A stretch of 15,843 bases of DNA from Chitinophagaceae bacterium UBA3961. Lineage in GTDB: Bacteria > Bacteroidota > Bacteroidia > Chitinophagales > Chitinophagaceae. Below the pieces are notes generated by a model. That model did no database searches, had not been told where the DNA came from, and was given only the letters and a program-made list of their open reading frames with translations. Position 1 is the first letter of the stretch. Every line of letters begins with the position of its first letter. A program made the position numbers and the translations under genes. The DNA is taken from the NCBI GenBank assembly GCA_002385265.1, contig DGDD01000127.1:1-15843 (forward strand), in the 5' to 3' direction. Shown here piece by piece: positions 1 through 6,900 of this stretch.

Positions 1-168
1 GTTCGGGATGTTGATGCCCAACCGCTCTTATACCGCCGGAAGCCAGTTTAGATATGGGTTTAATGGGAAGGAAAATGATAATGATGTTAAAGGAACCGGA
101 AATCAGCAGGACTACGGCATGCGGATTTATGATCCGAGAATTGGGAAGTTTTTGAGTGTGGATCCTTT
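1..168 (+). repeat. Inverted repeat arm A (RHS core end)
   Basis: Bases 1-168 match the reverse complement of 3905-4072 without gaps; I count 13 mismatches (about 92% identity), mostly silent. The match begins at the window edge, so it probably continues to the left. It stops abruptly at the codon after SVDPL, where the two toxin tips diverge. Confidence 0.93.
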
Positions 169-1183
169 GACAGCCGATTACCCTAGTTGGAGTCCATATC
201 CCTTTGCCATGAACCGACCCATTGATGGAATAGACCTAGATGGTTGTGAATGGCAGCCTGTAAATGCGACAGGTGAAAATGTAGCCGTTGGGTCTAAGGA
301 AACAAGTGATTATCGTTGGGTGGGTTTCGGGTTGGATGGAAAAGGCGCAGAAGGTACCGTTGCAAGTGCAATTTTACGGCATGGAACCTCTACTTATAAA
401 TTTAATTCTAGTTTTGACCAAAAAACACGTAGGGGGACTGGCTCACTCGCCATAAGCGATGGTAAAGGCAACAGCTTGAATATTCGTATTTTTGGAGACA
501 ATTCCGCACAATGGTCGCAGTCTTCAAACGGTAAGATAACCGAGACCGCTGTGTATCAAGACAGGTTTTATAAGGGTACGCCGGGCAATATTTCTGATAA
601 AGGTACTTTTGTGGCAAGGGATGTAACCGGATATACAGGATTGGATTTTAGTTTTAAGAGAACAACTAACAATGTTTGGTGTGGCTGGTATCCAGAAGCA
701 ATTGAGAGTGTTGGCTTAGGGCCTGTGGAATTCCTCATCGGTGCTGGTGAGTTTAGATTAGCAGGGCGTGGGTTATCTGCTTTGGGACGCGGCTTGTCAT
801 ATTTTGGACGAAATGCTGCTAAGGGGGGAACGTTTTATAGAGCAATGTCTAACGCAGAATTTGCAGCACTAGAGAGTAGTGGTGGATTAAGCCATATGGC
901 AGGTAAAGAGTTGTTCGTTTCTAATAGTCTGAAGTATTCAAGAGATATGATGCTACGCCACCCTGATAAATATGATGTATTGGTTCAGTTTAATATGAAG
1001 CCAGGTGCGATGAATTATTTTAATCAAGTTGGTGTAATGCATAGAACAGCAGCAGGAGCAAGCGGTTGGGCAGGTAGAGGAAATCTATTATGGAAAGCTG
1101 AGGGACCTGCGATGAATTTAGGCATACAGTCTAACACACATATGTTTAATCCTTGGATAAGTAGTTTTAAAAAGATACATTAA
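2..1183 (+). CDS. RHS protein 3' end with variable C-terminal toxin tip (5' partial)
   Basis: This is the end of an RHS-family polymorphic toxin; the frame is open through the left window edge, so the ATG at 8 is probably internal. Counting from that Met, residues 1-54 are the conserved RHS core end (RYGFNGKE, then DYGMRIYDPR, then SVDPL), nearly identical to the core end of the large RHS gene on the opposite strand. A family-typical SPYPFAMNRPIDGIDLDG segment follows, then a beta-rich stretch (about 100-225) and a Gly/Ala-rich linker (about 235-270). The toxin tip is about residues 274-391. It has FYRAMSNAEF (276-285), FVSNS (303-307) and a following YS, a pattern I associate with ADP-ribosyltransferase-like or RES-like toxin domains, but I cannot place all three catalytic residues. 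It is followed after one base by a probable immunity gene. RHS identity is firm; toxin activity is inference. It could also be an orphan tip rather than the end of a full gene. Confidence 0.85.
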   Translation, partial: FGMLMPNRSYTAGSQFRYGFNGKENDNDVKGTGNQQDYGMRIYDPRIGKFLSVDPLTADYPSWSPYPFAMNRPIDGIDLDGCEWQPVNATGENVAVGSKETSDYRWVGFGLDGKGAEGTVASAILRHGTSTYKFNSSFDQKTRRGTGSLAISDGKGNSLNIRIFGDNSAQWSQSSNGKITETAVYQDRFYKGTPGNISDKGTFVARDVTGYTGLDFSFKRTTNNVWCGWYPEAIESVGLGPVEFLIGAGEFRLAGRGLSALGRGLSYFGRNAAKGGTFYRAMSNAEFAALESSGGLSHMAGKELFVSNSLKYSRDMMLRHPDKYDVLVQFNMKPGAMNYFNQVGVMHRTAAGASGWAGRGNLLWKAEGPAMNLGIQSNTHMFNPWISSFKKIH

Positions 1184-1184
1184 A

Positions 1185-1685
1185 ATGTTTGATTTTTGGA
1201 AATTTTATAAAGGACTGTTAAACAGGACTGATTATTTTGATAACTATTGGGAGCAGTTTCCTGATGGGCAACATTTACAATTTAAAAAAGAAACTCTTTC
1301 TTTGCTCAAGGATAATATTGCAAATAAAGATGATAAAGGGTTAGCTAATACCTTGGCCGTTATGTATAATGATGGAGCAGATAATGATTATACAGATATT
1401 TTACTGCAACTTTTAGATGAAAAATGGCACACTTCTGAAGAGGATATTATAAGTGTTCTTGAATTGATTAAAGACCCTAAAAGCGTAGACAAATTATATG
1501 AAGTTGCTCTTGATGTTCCTGATTACGATGATATGAGAGCCATAGCTAAAAAGTGTATGTGGGCTTTGAGTGCTATTAATACATCTGAGGCTATACAAAA
1601 ATTGAAGCTATTGGAAAAAGTTGATGACCCAATTATAAAAGAAAATGCAGCATTTGAACTTGAGCAGGTTCTCAAAAAGAATTAA
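1185..1685 (+). CDS. Probable immunity protein, helical-repeat (HEAT-like)
   Basis: This 166-aa cytoplasmic protein has no signal peptide or membrane segment. Its ATG starts one base after the stop of the RHS toxin tip, the usual place and spacing for the cognate immunity gene, and suggests translational coupling. The second half reads as paired amphipathic helices: ISVLELIKDPKSVDKLYEVA, then DMRAIAKKCMWALSAI, then EAIQKLKLLEK, then PIIKENAAFELEQVL. That periodicity resembles HEAT or PBS-lyase-like repeats, which occur among known immunity proteins. The protein is acidic (many Asp and Glu), as is common for inhibitors that cover a basic toxin surface. The gene is visibly more AT-rich than the RHS core. 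Its last 14 bases overlap the end of the convergent DUF4291 gene. I infer that it neutralises the upstream tip; the sequence alone does not show which activity it blocks. Confidence 0.72.
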   Translation: MFDFWKFYKGLLNRTDYFDNYWEQFPDGQHLQFKKETLSLLKDNIANKDDKGLANTLAVMYNDGADNDYTDILLQLLDEKWHTSEEDIISVLELIKDPKSVDKLYEVALDVPDYDDMRAIAKKCMWALSAINTSEAIQKLKLLEKVDDPIIKENAAFELEQVLKKN

Positions 1686-2265
1686 CTATTAAAGCAATAT
1701 TTTCAGGTAAAGGGTAAAGTTGTTCTTGTGGCAATAAACCCTTTGCCTGATTTATTTTACCCTCATTAATAAGTTGGTTGATGTGTTTGCAATTCTCTGT
1801 AATATCATCAATCTGCACAATCCAATCAGTAACATACCTTTCTACTGCAATATCTGATAAACCTATTTGAATAGAACGATAGTCTAAAGGTTGTAAAAAA
1901 ATATCTTTTTCAGGATCCCATTGAATACGAACAGGCGAATTTTTTAGTGTTACTTTCCAAGTTTCATATGATGAATGAATTGCACTATCAAAATGAGATA
2001 AACAAGAATTTTCCAAAGCCCATTCAAATCCTGAACGTTTAATTTTTATGGCTAAAATGCATTCTTGATTTTCTTTGGTAGCCCAACCAGAACGATACAT
2101 CATCCAAAGGAAAGAAGGCTTAATCCAAGTCATTCTTTCCATCTTAAATGGCGGAGATATAAAAGTTTTGTGTTCTACAGCCGACCGAGCAATAAGTTTA
2201 GTGAAAGCCTGATAAACTGTAATTGTATCGTTGTTATATACAGCTCTTACTGTTCTTTCATTCAC
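1672..2265 (-). CDS. DUF4291 family protein
   Basis: This 197-aa protein matches the DUF4291 family along its whole length as I remember it. It has an N-terminal RAVYNNDTITVYQAF segment (residues 7-21), a central ERMTWIKPSFLWMMYRSGWA block (about 43-62), GFEWAL and CLSHF, then PVRIQWDPE, the YRSIQIGL block followed by YVTDWIV, and a C-terminal AKGLLP...YPLP. No signal peptide or transmembrane segment is visible. The biochemical function of the family is unknown to me. The start is GTG at 2265; its GTGA overlaps the TGA stop of the upstream XRE regulator by four bases, so the pair was probably translated as an operon. The 3' end overlaps the plus-strand immunity gene tail to tail by 14 bases. 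Its place between two toxin modules may mean a cargo or stability gene, but that is inference. Confidence 0.88.
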   Translation of the reverse strand: MNERTVRAVYNNDTITVYQAFTKLIARSAVEHKTFISPPFKMERMTWIKPSFLWMMYRSGWATKENQECILAIKIKRSGFEWALENSCLSHFDSAIHSSYETWKVTLKNSPVRIQWDPEKDIFLQPLDYRSIQIGLSDIAVERYVTDWIVQIDDITENCKHINQLINEGKINQAKGLLPQEQLYPLPENIALIVNSF

Positions 2266-2607
2266 AGTGCAGCAATATTTCTAAGTTTAACGGATTTAAT
2301 AAAGCCATCCAATACGTGTAGGATATGGCTTTTTTCTGTGCCATCCATTTTATCCAGTTCGGCAAGTCGTTGAAGCATTACAGGGTCTTTAAACAAATCG
2401 GCTTTATCTGTTTCCCCCAATAAGTAACCAACCGTAGTATTTAAGTTGTTAGAATTTTTTTTAGCCACCCCCAATACTTGGGGTCATCTTATCCCTTTCA
2501 TATCTACCAATTACCGAAATAGAAGTATTAAGAAGTTTTGCCAATTCTTCTTGTGTCATCTTTCTTTCATTGCGGAGAGCAGCCATTCTTTTACCGAAAG
2601 TCTCCAT
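2262..2607 (-). pseudogene. XRE-family transcriptional regulator, frameshifted
   Basis: Two overlapping reading frames together encode one HTH regulator of about 114 aa. The first frame starts at the ATG at 2607-2605 (METFGKRMAAL) and holds a canonical helix-turn-helix, with TQEELAKLLNTS as helices 2-3 and ISVIGRYERDKMTPSI after them; it then runs into GGG and a TAA. The normal continuation, VAKK...NTTVGYLLGE and the C-terminal helices to SVKLRNIAAL, is in another frame. Removing one G from the five-G run (coding strand, 2468-2472) joins them. The fused product would be a cytoplasmic DNA-binding repressor, probably autoregulatory and controlling the overlapping DUF4291 gene. A TTG at 2474 could start the downstream piece, but that lacks the HTH. 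The lesion may be real decay, a phase-variable tract or a homopolymer sequencing error; the intact C-terminal half and the preserved overlap argue for a recent event. Confidence 0.8.
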
Positions 2608-2659
2608 ATTAAAAATTATAAAAGATTCATAAAGCCGTGATTTGACTATACAGTGAAAT

Positions 2660-2998
2660 TTATTTATCATGAACAACTGTTATAAAGATATTATCAATTG
2701 TTCGCTCTAGTTCTGTACCAATATCAAATTCCAAAAACGGTATAATTGCCTTATCATAATTTGCAATGGTATTAACTGAATAAATCATGGAATTGTTTGG
2801 ATTATCCACATATTCTTGACTTTCTGTGCCAGAAAAAAAGCGCCAACCAGAATCTGAATCAAATTCTGGCTCAGTGCGATACATATACCCGACTAGCAAA
2901 CCCTCAACAGTTATTTTATCGGTTGCGATACAACTTCCAACCTTGTCTACTAATTGTTCTAATTGTTTTTCAGATAACTTAAATTTTTTTATTTGCAT
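2660..2998 (-). CDS. DUF2185/Imm33-type immunity protein
   Basis: This 112-aa cytoplasmic protein starts at ATG 2998, 11 bases after the stop of the large RHS toxin, the standard position for its immunity gene. The middle of the protein carries GLLVGYMYRTEPEFDSDSGW, then RFFSGTESQEYVDNPNN, then SVNTIANYDKAIIPFL. I recognise this as the DUF2185 pattern (VGYMYR.EP...DSGWRFFSG.E..EY.D.P.N...Y..NTIANYD..IIP.L), later classed among immunity families as Imm33 to my recollection. It is acidic, which suits binding the very basic nuclease tip encoded just upstream. The expected role is to inhibit the GH-E nuclease in the producing cell and in sister cells. The family assignment is strong; pairing with this toxin rests on position. 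Confidence 0.85.
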   Translation of the reverse strand: MQIKKFKLSEKQLEQLVDKVGSCIATDKITVEGLLVGYMYRTEPEFDSDSGWRFFSGTESQEYVDNPNNSMIYSVNTIANYDKAIIPFLEFDIGTELERTIDNIFITVVHDK

Positions 2999-3009
2999 CT
3001 TAATTTAAT

Positions 3010-3904
3010 TTACAAAGTCTTTTTTTGTTCATATTTGTGACTCTGATTACTTTTTCTGTCTTCCAATTGATACAAATCAGGGTCATTCTCTGCTTCTATT
3101 ACTTCTTTACGAGTGCTATTCCTCCGTCGATGCATTTGCTGCCTCTTTCGCCATTCTTGCCCCGGCTTATGTCCAATATCTATTTGATCCTTTTTCAAAG
3201 TCTTTTTTGTGTTAGGATCAATCATCTGCCCTTTACTGTTTCTTGGCTGATTTTCCTTAATCTTCTCTATAGTTGATTTTCGTAATTTAACTCTATTTTT
3301 TACTGGATCTGTTACACCTGTATTAACTTTTGTTGTCGATTCTGAATTTGAAGAAGTTTTGACGTTTGTGGCAACCTTCTGCTGACCTGCTGGCTTGGCC
3401 TGTTGCACCTGCGCCTGTGGTTCTGGTTCAGACTGTTGTTGGCTTTTTGGAGTCGTTACACTTTTGACTTTCCCAAAAGATTTATACGTTCCAATTGCCC
3501 CAAATGCAACTACAGCACCTGTCTGAGTTGCAAATTCTCTAAACTCCTGTTCATCACTTGTTAAACAATTAGGATACCTTTCAATAGCTCCTTCAGGATC
3601 TTCCACAAATTCATCGAACATTTTCTGAATAAATGGCGAGCCTGGCTCGTGACCTTCTAGGTTAAAAGTATAATTTTGATTATTGAATTGTACATGCGTT
3701 ACAACAAAGTCATGTTTGTAAGTAAACAATCCCCACAGAATTGAAACTTCTTTTTCCTCCTTAATTAATGTCAGTTGAGTTTTACCTGTTTTAGCGTCAA
3801 CTGTTAGTAAATACCACTTCTCCTCTTCTCCATCAATGTCAGTATTACAAATTGGGCTATTCCCTGCAAACTGATACGGTGTGTACCAAGGATATTGTTC
3901 AAAT
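3010..3904 (-). other. Exchangeable C-terminal tip: linker plus GH-E nuclease domain
   Basis: This is the variable part of the large RHS gene, beginning at the homology break after SVDPL and about 297 residues long. It starts with the family-typical PYQFAGNSPI...DIDG, then about 150 residues with no recognised domain (containing FNNQNYTFNLEGHEPGSPF), a low-complexity Gln/Pro-rich linker with runs such as QQQSEPEPQ, and a Lys/Arg-rich nuclease. Key nuclease residues are the GH of GHKPG, the Asn and His of SNQSHK and the final Glu of KYE, as in the GH-E family. Base composition is more AT-rich than the YD core. Confidence 0.8.
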
Positions 3905-6900
3905 AAAGGATCCACACTCAAAAACTTCCCTATTCTGGTATCATAAATCCGCATTCCATAGTCCTGCTGATTTCCGGTTCCCTTAACATCATTATCATTC
4001 TCTTTCCCATTAAACCCATACCTAAACTGAGTTCCGGCGGTGTAGGAGCGGTTGGGCATCAACATCCCGAACGGATAATAGTCATTTGCAGTATTGATAT
4101 CCGCCAGATATGAGTCTACTGTTGAACCTCCGGCACTTACTTGCTGTCTGCGATCGGTGATCGTAACCAGCACATTTCCTAAATGATTGCTTAATTCAAA
4201 GAGCTTTTCTCCTCTGGTAAAGGTACGCTTTTTAATGTCTCCAAAGTCACCACCCACTGCCAATATGACATCAGAAACCGTCTGTTTCGTAACCATTCCT
4301 AATCGAGAGGAACCGTATAAATGCATCTCAGCTAGGCTCAGTGTTCCTGTTGCAGTATACACCGCCATAACATTTCCACTGGCATCCCTCACATACACCG
4401 TAGTGTCGGACGGGGTGATTTTCATAACTCTGTTTCCAGAGGCATCATAGGTGTACTTAATAGTTCCGGTTGACTTTACTATTTGGGTGATCTTTCCATA
4501 CACATTCCAAGATACACTCGTGATCCCCTCTGAATTATCCGATATCAAGTTGCCAATCTCATCGTACTTATAGTTATTGTCTGCCTGGCCAGGCTTGATG
4601 TCACTGTATGCATTCGCATGGGTAATACTATCAACCACTTTGTGAAGTCGATTAGATCCCGCAGTATAGCCGTAGATCAAGCTATCCATCGCAAGACCTG
4701 TAGAAGGTCCATTTCGTACGTATCGGAGAATGTTTCCATTGGGGTCATAACTAACTCGTTCTTTATATGCCTGCTGTTGTGATAACGAGTACCCGCTGTT
4801 ACCGATTGCCAAGCCATCAAATAGATCCATCGATACAATTCTATTCAGTTGGTCGTATTTGTAATTGTACACCTTCGCCCCTCCCCCAAGTACCGGAATA
4901 TTCACCGACATGGCTGCAATATTGCCGTTAAACAGTGATGAGGCGTTAGATCCCAGTTTGGAAATAATGGAACCTGTTGCAGGTGTAAATCCAATCGCTT
5001 TGTAATCGTTTTGATAATAATTTAGGCTATACCCAAATACGTCTTGTGAAACAGGAAAGGTCTCTGAAGAATCAGTGCCATTGGTAAAACTGCCTGATTT
5101 TACAGGGTTCACTGCTTTAACCCATCCCTGAAGCGTGTATACATAATCCAACCCTTGAACCCTTAGCTTTCCCATTTCTGCTCTACCCAAAGGACCGTGT
5201 TTATAATACGTATAGGAGGCATCGCGCTCAGGGAACAAGAATAACATTACACTGTCTCTTCCTGTATAAACATCAGTCAATCGATTTTCTGCATCATACT
5301 TGTACCTGTGCATGTATTGATCAACTGGTGTTACCCATTTTGCCAATGATGAATCATAATAATTGGGTTGGTACGTAACCATGTTCACCTTACCACTTAC
5401 TAAGTCATAATTGTAGGCAATTTTCTTGAAGCGATTGTAGGAATTTGCCCGATTCATTACATTAGAAACAACTGCACTCGAACCAAAATCTTGTACTAGA
5501 GTGTCCACATTTCCGTGAACATCATAAGTGTAGATCGTTGCATTGGTAACGGCTGGAATATATACACCACCTATCAATGTCACTGTATCAGATACTTCCA
5601 CATAACTAACCCGGTTCCGAAGGTTCCTTTGTTGTACAATAAACTTGCTTAAAGTGGGAGATGCGAAGTCATAGGTTGTTCTCGTTATTTGACTTCTCTT
5701 TGAAGTAGCCGCATTCTGCCATAAAGCCAACTGCGTTGTGTCTTTAGATATCAAATCTGAAAGATCTGAAGTGTTGGTTAATTGCCCTACTTCTACAATT
5801 CTTCCCAAATAATCGTATTGTGTATAGCTGTAAATCTTTCCAGTCGCCTTTTGCTTAGCGTTTTGGCTAACTACTAAACGACCAAGAGCATCGTACCAAA
5901 ATTCACTCATACCACCATCTGGTGATTTTTGCAACACAACTTGATTCAAACTGTTGTAGGAGTAACGTGTGACAAGAGTATGGATAGGAACTAAATAGGT
6001 ATTATTCGCCCTCGCCGATCGAACACTATCTAAAAATGTTCTCCTATAAATTGGATTCACACCTTTAGGAGGCACAGTTTTGATTAGATTTCCCGCTTGA
6101 TCGTAATAGTAAAGTGTATAATGGTATTCTTTCAGTGTATCTGTAACCACAAACTTCTCTATAGCTGACAAAGCCTTTTGCTGCAGAAGAGATTTAACAC
6201 CATTCAGTAAATTATCGTACCTACTTTCAAATAAAACACTCGCAGCACTTAATGCTAAGCTCTTTACGTTTCCACAAGCATCAACTGAATCGAAGGAGCT
6301 TCCTATATAGGCTGCCGGTGTATTATCTAGACATATTTTAGGGAATTTAGCACCAATGCCGAATGAAACGTTCAATGCCGTATCCCCAATAGGACATCCA
6401 CCTGAATTAGCTTTTCTTGCCAATTCAGGCCATGTAAGATCCAGACCTGTTTTAAACTTAATATATTTAGCAAACAAGTCATTATAAGCTGCCTGTTCAT
6501 CAGAGATATCTATTGACTTAAAGTTCGGCCAATGCTGGAATTTAGCATAAAAAGCTCCTTGCAAGCTACCAAGTGTTTCACAACTCACGCAGGTATCCGC
6601 TGATTTATAATATCCGCACTCCAAAAAATATGGAATTGACACAGCGGTATCTAACATAATACTATAAGAAACATTGCAATTGGGAGGGTTTGGACAAGAA
6701 TTAATGTAATAATTGCCACAAAGTTGAAGTTTTTGATACAGGTATAAGGAAATCGTATCCTTTCCTTTGAAAGTCAAATACGCATTAATACCACTCAAAC
6801 TTGTTGTATCTGAATAAGGAGAAACATCCGACTTCATAAGTAACTTCAAATCTCTAAATTCACCACAATTGCAAGAATCAATGGACATAGCAACAGTGTT

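Noticed and set aside
1704..1749. Imperfect inverted repeat (caggtaaaggg / ccctttgcctg, 24-base loop) just after the plus-strand immunity gene, possible terminator.
   Set aside because: The loop is long, no clean T-run follows, and it lies inside the conserved 3' coding part of DUF4291 (AKGLLP...YPLP), so chance or coding constraint is a sufficient explanation.
2065..2373. Plus-strand open frame of 102 codons opposite DUF4291 and XRE.
   Set aside because: It is antisense to two recognised families, has no recognisable domain and a composition typical of shadow frames.
2455..2462. Run of eight A on the coding strand after the XRE frameshift, considered as a programmed frameshift site.
   Set aside because: The zero-frame stop TAA begins before the A run, and the needed shift is at the five-G run upstream, so the A run cannot rescue the frame.
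2608..2659. AT-rich gap before the XRE gene, considered as a promoter or operator.
   Set aside because: TATAAT-like bases are present, but no convincing Bacteroidota -33/-7 pair or symmetric operator stands out in such AT-rich DNA.
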